NCBI RefSeq assembly: GCF_030814715.1
Contig: NZ_JAUSVO010000001.1
Coordinates: forward strand, 930,001 to 994,000
Origin: Kaistia dalseonensis
Lineage (GTDB): Bacteria > Pseudomonadota > Alphaproteobacteria > Rhizobiales > Kaistiaceae
Direction: 5' to 3'
Length of the DNA: 64,000 bases
Within the stretch, counting starts at the first letter, position 1, and the number at the start of each line of letters is the position of its first letter. The position numbers were made by a program, and so were the translations under genes. Shown one piece after another: positions 11,682-19,267 of the stretch. The notes under the pieces were generated by a model. That model searched no databases. It was given only the letters and a program-made list of their open reading frames with translations, and had not been told where the DNA came from.

Positions 11682-12073
11682 CGATCGCAGCCGCGCCCCG
11701 CCTTCGGGCCGGGCGCTGGGTCGTGCTCATGAAGAAAGACGGCGATCAGGATGCGCGGCTTTCAGGTTCTACGGCTTTGTACATCCTGATCCGGTCATCA
11801 TTCCCGGCCCTCGCTTTCGCTCGCACCGGTCGGGTGCTTGGGAGCGCTGCCCCTGGCGCGGTGCAAGGGATCGCTGACGCTCGGCCGAGACGGTTTCCCC
11901 GGCCTTCCGCGCGGATGCGTGTTTCGCACCCCGCTCATAGCTTCGATCCGCTTGTGCAGGCCGGGTGATCCCCCTCCGTCCCGGCCGCCCTTGCACTTTA
12001 CACCCCCGGTCTCGGCGACGGCCAGGGTTGCAGCGCAGCGCTGCGCTCCAACCCAAGCCAAAGGATCAAGACC
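11682..12073. other. Gap of about 390 bases upstream of the parB remnant
   Basis: No gene is recognised. The distal part carries the long palindrome at 12026-12053. The rest is GC-rich without clear repeats. Confidence 0.4.
12026..12053. promoter_or_regulatory. 28-base palindrome, candidate ParB site or operator
   Basis: A perfect 16-base palindrome AGCGCAGCGCTGCGCT (12032-12047) is extended by GGTTG and CAACC arms. Only one pair (12031/12048) does not match. It ends 20 bases before the parB-like ATG, so it could be a parS-like centromere site, an autoregulatory operator or an mRNA hairpin. Confidence 0.5.
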
Positions 12074-12822
12074 ATGACCGACACAGTCGAAACCATCGCC
12101 ACGGTTCTCGAAACTTCCGCCACCGAGAATGGCGCGGTGCTGTTCGTGCCGTTGAACAAGCTCAAGAAGTCGCCCCGCAACGCCCGCAAGACCCCGCACG
12201 GCGAAGCCCATATCGAGGCGCTGGCGGCCAGCATCGCCGCCAAGGGGATGCTGCAAAATCTGGTGGTGGAGCCTGAGACGAACGCGGGCGGCGAGCCGAC
12301 CGGCAGCTATTTCGTGACCATCGGCGAAGGCCGGAGGCTCGCGCAAATGCTGCGCGTGAAGCGCAAGCAGATCAAGAAGTCGGAGCCGATCCGCTGCGTT
12401 CTGGATACCGAGAACGATGCGACAGAGATCAGCCTCGACGAGAATGTTACCCGCGAGGCCATGCATCCCGCCGACCAGTTCGAGCGCTTCCGAGAACTGG
12501 CGGACAATCGCGGATGGGGCGCGGAGGAAATCGCCGCCCGGGTTCGGCGTCAGCGCCCATGTCGTCAGGCAGCGGCTTCGCCTCGGCGCGGTCAGCCCAA
12601 AGCTGATGCAGGTCTATCGGGACGGCGGTTTGTCGCTGGACCAGTTGATGGCGTTTGCCATCACCGAGGACCATGACCGGCAGGAGCAGGTCTACGAGAC
12701 CCTGTCGTGGAACCGTGAGCTTTCCACCATCCGGCGCGACCTGACCAAGATGAATGTCGCGGCGACCGACCGGCGCGCGATCTTCGTCGGCGCGGACGCC
12801 TATGCGGAGGCGGGCGGCACCG
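12074..12822 (+). pseudogene. ParB/RepB-family partition protein, frameshifted and truncated
   Basis: The N-terminal ParB nuclease-like domain is clear (PLNKLKKSPRNARKT; GEGRRLAQML; ENVTREAMHPADQFERF). One extra G in the run at 12540-12542 shifts the frame: the natural continuation FGVSAHVVRQRLRLGAVSPK is read one base later and runs on to GADAYAEAGGT near 12820. There the parB homology stops and a TrbI-like sequence starts, so the 3' half of the gene is missing. The product is expected to be non-functional unless frameshifting occurs. Confidence 0.8.
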
Positions 12823-13710
12823 ATTCTCAGCGCCCAGAATGCTGGCCAGCCGGTGCCGACACCGGGGATCGCGGCGCCCAATCCGGGGATCAGTCAGGAA
12901 GAGCAGCGCCGCATTCAGGAGTCGGAGGCCGCGCGGACGGCACGTCTCTTTGCTTCGACCGAGACACGACCGGCCAACACCGCCGTGCCGCAGCCGCAAG
13001 CGGCGGTCACGCCGCAGGCGGACCTTGCCAGCCTCGGACTCGCGCCACCGCCCGCGACGCCTTCCGCGCAGGATCGTCAGCTCGCATTTCTGAACCAAGC
13101 ACCCGACAAGCGCACCGTCTCCCCTGATCGTGTCGCCGCTCCCGCGTCGGCCAATGTACTTCAGGCCGGGGCGGTGATCGCGGCTGCGCTCATCACCGGC
13201 ATCCGCTCCGATCTTCCCGGCCAGATCACCGCGCAGGTGACGGAGAACGTCTATGACAGCCCGACCGGGCGCATTCTGCTCGTGCCGCAGGGCACGCGGA
13301 TCGTCGGGCAGTACGACAACGGCGTTGGCTTCGGTCAGCGCCGCGTGCTGCTCGTCTGGAACCGGCTGATCTTCCCCAATGGCCGCTCGATCGTGTTGGA
13401 GCGCCAGCCGGGCGTGGACGCCGAGGGCTATGCCGGGCTCGAAGATGGCGTCGACTACCATTGGGGTGAGCTGTTCAAGGCCGCGGCGTTGTCGACGCTG
13501 CTCAGCGTCGGCGCTCAATCCTGATCGTCGAGCAATGACAGCGACATCATCCGCGCGCTGCGCAACGGCGCATCCGACAGCATCAACCAGACCGGCCAGC
13601 AGATCGTGCAGCGCCAGCTCAACATCGCCCCGACGCTGACCATCCGGCCAGGCTTCCCCGTCCGCGTGATCGTCACCCGCGATCTCATGCTTGAGCCCTA
13701 TGGAGGTTGA
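12823..13710 (+). pseudogene. trbI: TrbI conjugal-transfer protein, 3' remnant with internal stop
   Basis: TrbI is the VirB10-like channel component of Trb type IV secretion systems. The remnant starts in the proline-rich periplasmic linker (QNAGQPVPTPG) and covers the conserved core (TAQVTENVYDSPTGRILLVP; GTRIVGQYDNGVGFGQRR). The cytoplasmic and membrane N-terminus is missing. A TGA at 13522-13524 interrupts the frame within GAQS-stop-SSNDSDIIRALRNG, after which the normal C-terminus continues to LEPYGG. Truncation plus nonsense codon make it a pseudogene. It is joined directly to parB sequence upstream. Confidence 0.85.
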
Positions 13711-13711
13711 C

Positions 13712-13942
13712 ATGGCAAAGCTGGAACTCGGCCCGATCGCCGACGACAAGCCGATGAAGGTTACGTTGGGGCTTCCCGCCAGCCTGCATCGCGACCTGAC
13801 CGCTTATGCTGAGATTCTCGCCCGCGAGGCAGGCCAAGCCGCAGCCGATCCCTTTCGCCTGATCGCACCCATGCTGGAACGGTTCATGGCAACGGATCGG
13901 GGCTTCTCAAAAGGGAGAAAAGGGCGGAAGCCCATCGCTTGA
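13712..13942 (+). CDS. DUF2274-domain protein
   Basis: 76 residues, MAKLELGPIADDKPMKVTL, matching the small DUF2274 proteins usually encoded straight after trbI in alphaproteobacterial conjugative elements. The GGAGG ribosome site overlaps the end of trbI, one base separates the trbI stop and this ATG, and earlier in-frame starts are inside trbI. It appears intact although its partner gene is broken. Function is unknown. Confidence 0.8.
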   Translation: MAKLELGPIADDKPMKVTLGLPASLHRDLTAYAEILAREAGQAAADPFRLIAPMLERFMATDRGFSKGRKGRKPIA

Positions 13943-13989
13943 ACTGGATACTGCCCCTTTCGGCAACGCAACACGGTTGATGCAGATTT

Positions 13990-14056
13990 TCAGTTTGAGG
14001 AACGCTCTAATCCGGTTGACATTCTGTCTGGGGTTTTCTAGTTTGAGGAATGCTCG
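13990..14056 (+). promoter_or_regulatory. Promoter with direct repeats before the R-M operon
   Basis: The sequence AGTTTGAGGAAYGCTC occurs twice, at about 13991-14006 and 14040-14055. Between them is a good -35 box TTGACA (about 14017-14022). A weak -10 (TAGTTT) follows after 17 bases and overlaps the second repeat. Initiation there would give a very short or no leader for the gene at 14050. The repeats could be operator half-sites for a controller. Confidence 0.5.
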
Positions 14057-14628
14057 AACTCAGAGAAATATCCGGCATCTATTCCGGCCTGGCGGTTCAA
14101 GAGGGTGGCAGTGGAACCGCGCGCTTTGTGCGGTTATCCGACCTGTCCGACTTGAGGTCTGGCCGTGACGCCAAACTTGCGACCGGCGAACCGCCGGCGG
14201 TCGCCAGGGCATTACCAATAGAGGAAGGCGACCTGATCGTCGCAGCGCGCGGTGCTACAACTGACATTTGTCAGGCTGCTCACTCGTGGCTCGGCGCCTT
14301 CATTTCCCTGGATCTCTATCTGGTTCGTCCCGACCCCTCGAAGGTTGATCCCGGCTATCTGGCGGCCTTTCTCGATCTTCCCGCGACGCAGGCAGCGTTC
14401 TCCGGCAACAAGCAGGGCACCGGGCTCGCTCGGCTGCCCAAGGAAGCTCTCGACAAGCTTGCCGTTCCACTTCCACCGATGCCGACGCAGAGATTGATCG
14501 CCGAGCTGGCGCGGTCCTTTCACGACGAGGCCGCCCTTCTGCAACGCCTCGCCAACCTCAATTCCCTTCTTGGTCGTGAGGCCCTTGCGCGCGCCTTCCG
14601 CGCGGCCACCACGATCCAAAATTCATAG
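14050..14628 (+). CDS. Single-domain HsdS-like (type I specificity) protein
   Basis: 192 residues, about half a normal HsdS. The start LELREISGIYSG and the RLSDLSD, LPIEEGDLIVAARG and TGLARLPKEALDKLAVPLPP blocks match one target-recognition domain followed by the C-terminal helix (PTQRLIAELARSFHDE). In two-domain HsdS the pattern occurs twice; here it occurs once. It may form a homodimer as half-S proteins do, or modulate the full HsdS encoded downstream. It lies 8 bases before hsdM and opens the operon. The ATG is almost at the predicted transcription start, with no well-spaced ribosome site. Confidence 0.75.
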   Translation: MLELREISGIYSGLAVQEGGSGTARFVRLSDLSDLRSGRDAKLATGEPPAVARALPIEEGDLIVAARGATTDICQAAHSWLGAFISLDLYLVRPDPSKVDPGYLAAFLDLPATQAAFSGNKQGTGLARLPKEALDKLAVPLPPMPTQRLIAELARSFHDEAALLQRLANLNSLLGREALARAFRAATTIQNS

Positions 14629-14636
14629 GAGACGTC

Positions 14637-16205
14637 ATGCCCACCCTTCAGCAAGAAGACATTCTTTCGGCCGTTTGGCGCGCCTGCGACACCTTCCGCG
14701 GCGCTGTCGATGCCACGCAGTACAAGGACTATGTGCTCACCGCGCTCTTCCTGAAGTACATCAGCGACGTGCGCCGCAAGCACGTTGAAGAGTTCCGCCG
14801 CGAATTTGGTGGCGATGAACTCCGCATCCAGCGCCGCCTGGATCGCGAACGCTTCAAGCTGCCGACCGTGGAGCTGAAGAACAGCAAGACCAACGAGGTC
14901 GAGGAAAGCTTTCTAGGTGACTTCTACAGCCTCCATGAACGTCGCGGGCGCGACAACATCGGCGAGCTGATCAACATCGTCTTGGACGCGATCGAAAAGG
15001 CCAACGAAGGCAAACTCGGCGGCCTTTTCCGAGCGATCGACTTCAACTCGGAGACGAATCTGGGTCAGACGAAGGACCGCAACCGGCGGCTGAAGACACT
15101 GCTGGAGGACTTTGCCAAACCGGGTCTCGATCTGTCGGAGACGTCCGAGGATATCCTCGGCGACGCCTACATCTTCCTGATCGAGCGTTTCGCGTCGGAC
15201 GCGGGCAAGAAGGCGGGCGAGTTCTTCACGCCGCGCAAGGTGTCGGAGGTCGTCGCCAAGCTCGCCAATCCGAAGTCCGGCGACCGAATTTGCGATCCGG
15301 CCTGCGGCTCGGGCTCGCTGCTGCTGCGCGCCGGCGAGGAGGTGCCTGACGGCAACTTCCAGCTTTTCGGCCAGGAGTCGAACGGCAGCACGCGCTCGCT
15401 GGCCCGACTCAACATGCTTTTGCATGCTCAGGACAGCGCGCGTATCGACTGGTGCGACACGCTCAACTCGCCGACGTTGATCGAAAGCGATCATCTGATG
15501 CGGTTCGACGTGGTGGTCGCCAATCCGCCGTTCAGTCTCGACAAGTGGTGGGGCAATACGGATTCGGAAGGGAATGCGCTTCCCGACCCCTACAAGCGCT
15601 TCACCCCGCACATGCCGCCCAAGAGCCGCGGCGATTACGCCTTCATCCTGCACATGCTTGCGATCACGCGGCCGACGGTCGGGCGCATGGCGGTCGTCGC
15701 CCCGCATGGTGTGCTTTTCCGCTCCGGCGCCGAAGGCAAAATCCGCGAGAAGCTGATCCGGGACAATCTTCTCGATGCTGTGATCGGACTGCCGGCGCAG
15801 CTGTTCCCGACCACCGGCATTCCCGTCTGCATCATGGTGTTCGACAAATCGCGCGAGACGGACGGACTGCGCTCGCACGAGAGAGGCATTCTGTTCATTG
15901 ACGCCAGCCGAGATTTCGAGCCGGGCAAGAAGCAGAACCGGCTGACCGACGACAACGTGAAGACGATCGTCGAGACCTATCGCAGCCGTGCGGAGATCGA
16001 GCGCTATTCGTACAAAGCGACGTTCGAGGAGATCGAGGCCAACGGCTTCAATCTCAACATCCCGCGTTACGTCGATACCTTCGAACCGGAGCCTGAAGTC
16101 GACCTCCAGGCGGTACAGGACGAAATCCGTGACCTCGAAGGCCAGCTCGCCGAGACGCGCAAGAAGATGAACGCCTACCTGAAGGATCTCGGCATCGATG
16201 TATAG
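14637..16205 (+). CDS. hsdM: Type I restriction-modification DNA methyltransferase subunit
   Basis: 522 residues; N6-adenine methyltransferase subunit of a type I R-M complex, working as M2S or R2M2S. An N-terminal HsdM helical domain (about 10-130) precedes the catalytic domain with SAM motif DPACGSGSLLLRAG (about 220-233) and catalytic motif NPPFSLDKWW (about 296-305). The C-terminal coiled-coil-like tail ends in ETRKKMNAYLKDLGIDV and contacts HsdS in relatives. All catalytic residues are present. The GGAG ribosome site lies in the 8-base gap after the half-HsdS gene. Confidence 0.95.
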   Translation: MPTLQQEDILSAVWRACDTFRGAVDATQYKDYVLTALFLKYISDVRRKHVEEFRREFGGDELRIQRRLDRERFKLPTVELKNSKTNEVEESFLGDFYSLHERRGRDNIGELINIVLDAIEKANEGKLGGLFRAIDFNSETNLGQTKDRNRRLKTLLEDFAKPGLDLSETSEDILGDAYIFLIERFASDAGKKAGEFFTPRKVSEVVAKLANPKSGDRICDPACGSGSLLLRAGEEVPDGNFQLFGQESNGSTRSLARLNMLLHAQDSARIDWCDTLNSPTLIESDHLMRFDVVVANPPFSLDKWWGNTDSEGNALPDPYKRFTPHMPPKSRGDYAFILHMLAITRPTVGRMAVVAPHGVLFRSGAEGKIREKLIRDNLLDAVIGLPAQLFPTTGIPVCIMVFDKSRETDGLRSHERGILFIDASRDFEPGKKQNRLTDDNVKTIVETYRSRAEIERYSYKATFEEIEANGFNLNIPRYVDTFEPEPEVDLQAVQDEIRDLEGQLAETRKKMNAYLKDLGIDV

Positions 16206-16235
16206 TGGTCGTTCATATGTGCTGAGGTCTTGCCG

Positions 16236-16826
16236 ATGATTACGCATTACGGATTATTCTGGTCGTCAGCTGATGTTTTGTGGGCAGGAAAGAAGGGCGA
16301 TGCCGGCCATCTCCGGGGGCGAGAACGCGTCCAACTGGAGCGACGGGGGCGGCCTACAAAGGAGGAGTATGACAATTCGAGCGAGTACTCGAATTGGATA
16401 GGTGTCTATTGTCTCTACAGAGACTCGCGACTTGTCTATGTCGGTGAAGCTGGGCTTGGTAATGAGGCCAACCTATTTCAGCGCTTAAAGCAACATCGCA
16501 CTGATCATTTGGCTGAGTGGTGGGATGAGTTCTCTTGGTTCGGGTGCCCGCCAACGTCAAAGACATCAAAAATAACAGTCGGCGATGCATTTGCGCAGCT
16601 TGAAGCGGTCTTGATTGCGGTTACGAACCCAGGCTTCAATAAGCAAAGTGGTACGTTCAGGGATGCAATTCAAGTATTTCAAGTACCTCATAAGAACGCG
16701 GAAGGTGACATCGTCACCAAGCTGGGTCGGCTGATGGCGAAGCTTGAGGAGATCGAAACCAAGGTGACACCCAGGCCGGAGCCGAAGAAGCGCGGAAGAA
16801 AGCCGAAGGCGGCGATCGATGAATGA
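16236..16826 (+). CDS. GIY-YIG-domain protein 1, in R-M operon
   Basis: 196 residues. A GIY-YIG nuclease core is visible at about 55-130: WIGVYCLYRDSRLVYVGEAG (GVY...YVG), then the arginine helix NLFQRLKQH and a conserved-position Glu in FAQLEAVLI. The C-terminal end is basic (PEPKKRGRKPK) and may bind DNA. Base composition is lower in GC than hsdM, suggesting separate acquisition. It lies 30 bases after hsdM and overlaps the next gene by 8 bases. Known GIY-YIG roles include restriction, repair and homing. As a standalone operon member between hsdM and hsdS its job is not established. Confidence 0.75.
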   Translation: MITHYGLFWSSADVLWAGKKGDAGHLRGRERVQLERRGRPTKEEYDNSSEYSNWIGVYCLYRDSRLVYVGEAGLGNEANLFQRLKQHRTDHLAEWWDEFSWFGCPPTSKTSKITVGDAFAQLEAVLIAVTNPGFNKQSGTFRDAIQVFQVPHKNAEGDIVTKLGRLMAKLEEIETKVTPRPEPKKRGRKPKAAIDE

Positions 16827-17817
16827 CATCTCACGATCCCGGCGCGGACGCACCTTGAAGCTCTATTTGGTCGACGGCTCGCCATCCGGTGTCATCACGG
16901 CTGAACTCGGCATCTCCTCGGTGCGCGCCGCCGTCGCCTCTCGCACGGCTCTGCCTGATCTGATCCGGCGGGAAGAGGCCTCGCGCACCGGAATCTATCT
17001 CCTCGTCGGACCGGACCCGGATTTGCCGGGTCGACAGCTCGTCTATGTCGGCGAGGGCGATCAGGTGAAGACCCGTCTGGCCGCGCATGACGGCGACGAG
17101 TCGAAGGAGTTCTTTACGCGGGCGGTCTTGGTTGTTTCCAAGGACGAGAACCTGACCAAGGCCCACGGCCGATATCTGGAAAGCCGGATCATCGCCGCTA
17201 TTCGCAACGCAGGCCGTGCCAAGCTGGTCAATGGTACCGAACCGCCGTTCAAGGGGCTGCCGGAGCCTGAAATCGCTGACATGGAGCGCGTGCTCGACGA
17301 GGTCGAGATTCTGTTGCCCGTGCTCGGGTTCGATGTGCTGCGGCCGGCAGGACAGGAGGCAGGAGATCAATCCGCATTGGGAGGGACGCCAGCCAAAGTC
17401 CATTCGGTCGAGGCCGACAAGAGCACGGGCCCCCAACTCGGAAACTCGCCTCTGGAATCCGGAGAAGGTCCAACCTTCATTGCAAGCATTAAGAAGGCTC
17501 GGGCGAAAGCCGTGGAGCGCGCCGGTGAGTTTGTCGTATTCGCAGGATCAACGGCTTACCGCGACTTTCAGGAGTCGTTGTCGTACCCGCTTCGCAGTCT
17601 TCGCCAAGCCCTCCAGGAAAGTGGTGCGCTGACGCCGGACGCCGATCCTGACCTTCTGCGGTTCACACAAGACGTGAGTTTCGGAAGCCCTTCCGCTGCA
17701 TCTTCGATGATCGGTGGGTACTCCGACAGCGGTCCAAGGACCTGGAAGCTCGAGAAAACAGGGCAGAGCTACGGCGATTGGCGTAAGCGCAGGATCAGCG
17801 AAGGGGGTGGAGCGTGA
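16819..17817 (+). CDS. GIY-YIG-domain protein 2 with DUF4357-like C-terminus
   Basis: 332 residues. After an N-terminal region resembling regulatory or DNA-binding modules, the GIY-YIG core appears at about 55-115 (TGIYLLVGPDPDLPGRQLVY then VGEGDQVKTRL, and Glu in RYLESRIIAAI). A linker of about 70 residues leads to a C-terminal domain near 215-330 resembling DUF4357 (GEFVVFAGSTAY; LSYPLRSLRQALQESGAL; SFGSPSAASSMIGG). It overlaps the upstream GIY-YIG gene by 8 bases and hsdS by 4, so it is translated as part of the operon. Probable nuclease or accessory factor of the restriction system; no direct function is known to me. Confidence 0.75.
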   Translation: MNDISRSRRGRTLKLYLVDGSPSGVITAELGISSVRAAVASRTALPDLIRREEASRTGIYLLVGPDPDLPGRQLVYVGEGDQVKTRLAAHDGDESKEFFTRAVLVVSKDENLTKAHGRYLESRIIAAIRNAGRAKLVNGTEPPFKGLPEPEIADMERVLDEVEILLPVLGFDVLRPAGQEAGDQSALGGTPAKVHSVEADKSTGPQLGNSPLESGEGPTFIASIKKARAKAVERAGEFVVFAGSTAYRDFQESLSYPLRSLRQALQESGALTPDADPDLLRFTQDVSFGSPSAASSMIGGYSDSGPRTWKLEKTGQSYGDWRKRRISEGGGA

Positions 17818-19061
17818 GCGGCATCATCCCGAAAGGCTGGAAAACTCTCGAGCTTGACGAGATAGCCTTTGTTCAGACTGGCATTGCCATCAATGGCGAG
17901 CCGGATCGAACCAACCCGATCCGCTTGCCGTATTTGCGCGTCGCAAACGTTCAGGACGGTCATATCGATCTATCTGAAGTCAAATACATCACGGTCAGCG
18001 AACATCAAGTCGCGCGGTATGCCTTGCAAGTCGGCGATGTGCTGATGACCGAAGGCGGTGACTTTGACAAGCTCGGTCGGGGAGCCGTCTGGAATGGACA
18101 AATTGCGCCCTGTCTCCACCAGAACCACGTATTCGCTGTGCGGCCGGATCAAGCGCAGGTTCTGTCAGCGTTCCTTGCGGCTTATTGCGAGAGCGCTGCC
18201 GGGAAGCGGTATTTTTTGAGCTGCTCGAAGCAGACGACGAACCTCGCCAGCATCAATTCAACTCAACTGAAGGAAATGCCCATCGTTGTTCCGCCACTTC
18301 GGGAGCAGCAGCGTATCGTTATGGCGCTTAACGCCTGGGATCACGCCATCGATCAAACTGAACGGCTGATTACCGCTAAGCGAATTGAGTTCAATGCGTT
18401 ATACGAGTCTCTCATCGGAGTGGGGCGCAGGAATGCTAAGCTTGAGACGAAGTGGATCCAGAAGAAGCTTGGCGATGTTATTTTTCTTTCAAGCGGTCAG
18501 CATGTTGCGTCAGCTCTAGTAAATGATGCTGGTCTCGGGACGCCGTATCTTACGGGGCCATCGGATTTTGCCATTGCACATCCGCTCGCAACTGCCTGGG
18601 TGGAAGTGCCCCCAGTCGTTTGTTCGGAGGGAGATATTCTCGTTACGGTGAAGGGGTCAGGCGTTGGCACGATGTCAATCGCGGATCAAAGCTACTGCAT
18701 CAGCCGCCAGCTGATGGCCATAACACCGAAATCCGTTGATGCAGGGTTTCTGTTTTTCGTATCAGAGAGAGAGATTTCGAACAGAGCTCGGAATGCGCAT
18801 GGCCTTATCCCGCAGCTAACAAGACAAGATATTTGCGACATTACGATCGAACTCCCTGATCTGGCAGATCAAGTCCAAATATCTAGGGTCCTATACTGCG
18901 TTAGAGAGCAAGTGAACGCCCTCACTCTGCTAGTTGATCGCCTCACTAAACAAAAACGCGGCCTGATGCAAAAGCTGCTCACGGGTGAGTGGCGGCTCGA
19001 CGAGCGCTTCGATGCTGAAGCCTTGAGCCCGCATGCGTCGAACGTCGGAGGGCACTCATGA
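17814..19061 (+). CDS. hsdS: Type I restriction-modification specificity subunit
   Basis: 415 residues with two target-recognition domains, about 1-160 and 210-370, each followed by a conserved spacer helix (PPLREQQRIVMALNAWDHAID and the later LADQVQISRVLYCVREQVNAL). The protein defines the bipartite DNA target and tethers HsdM and HsdR. The second recognition domain is notably AT-richer than the first, as expected for domains exchanged by recombination. The GTG start overlaps the stop of the GIY-YIG gene (GTGA). The end KQKRGLMQKLLTGEWRL is a common HsdS terminus. Confidence 0.92.
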   Translation: MSGIIPKGWKTLELDEIAFVQTGIAINGEPDRTNPIRLPYLRVANVQDGHIDLSEVKYITVSEHQVARYALQVGDVLMTEGGDFDKLGRGAVWNGQIAPCLHQNHVFAVRPDQAQVLSAFLAAYCESAAGKRYFLSCSKQTTNLASINSTQLKEMPIVVPPLREQQRIVMALNAWDHAIDQTERLITAKRIEFNALYESLIGVGRRNAKLETKWIQKKLGDVIFLSSGQHVASALVNDAGLGTPYLTGPSDFAIAHPLATAWVEVPPVVCSEGDILVTVKGSGVGTMSIADQSYCISRQLMAITPKSVDAGFLFFVSEREISNRARNAHGLIPQLTRQDICDITIELPDLADQVQISRVLYCVREQVNALTLLVDRLTKQKRGLMQKLLTGEWRLDERFDAEALSPHASNVGGHS

Positions 19062-19267
19062 CATTCGAGGTCACTTGCGACGAAGCCCAATCCGATCTGT
19101 TCACGTCGTCCGGTCTACGGCGTTGCGGCAGGCCGGACGGGAGGACGCCGATTTGCTACGCTGGCCCGGCGTCCCAAGCCTCGATAGACGCGGTGCCGCT
19201 GGGCACCGGGTTCGAGGCAAGTATATATCCGATACCGCTTGCGGCAACAGGGGAGACGAGGGTTTGA
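19058..19267 (+). CDS. Small ORF between hsdS and hsdR, unknown
   Basis: 69 residues with no recognisable domain. Its ATG overlaps the hsdS stop (ATGA) and its stop overlaps the probable TTG start of hsdR (TTGA), so ribosomes could pass through all three genes. The first 18 codons fit the local bias; later codons fit poorly and AT-rich sequence near 19220 could be a promoter. It may be a real small protein, a translation-coupling leader, or the decayed old 5' end of hsdR. Confidence 0.35.
   Translation: MTFEVTCDEAQSDLFTSSGLRRCGRPDGRTPICYAGPASQASIDAVPLGTGFEASIYPIPLAATGETRV

Noticed and set aside
16236-17817. GIY-YIG genes as homing endonucleases of an intron or intein
   Set aside because: They do not interrupt hsdM or hsdS, both neighbours are complete, and the overlapping starts and stops fit operon members.
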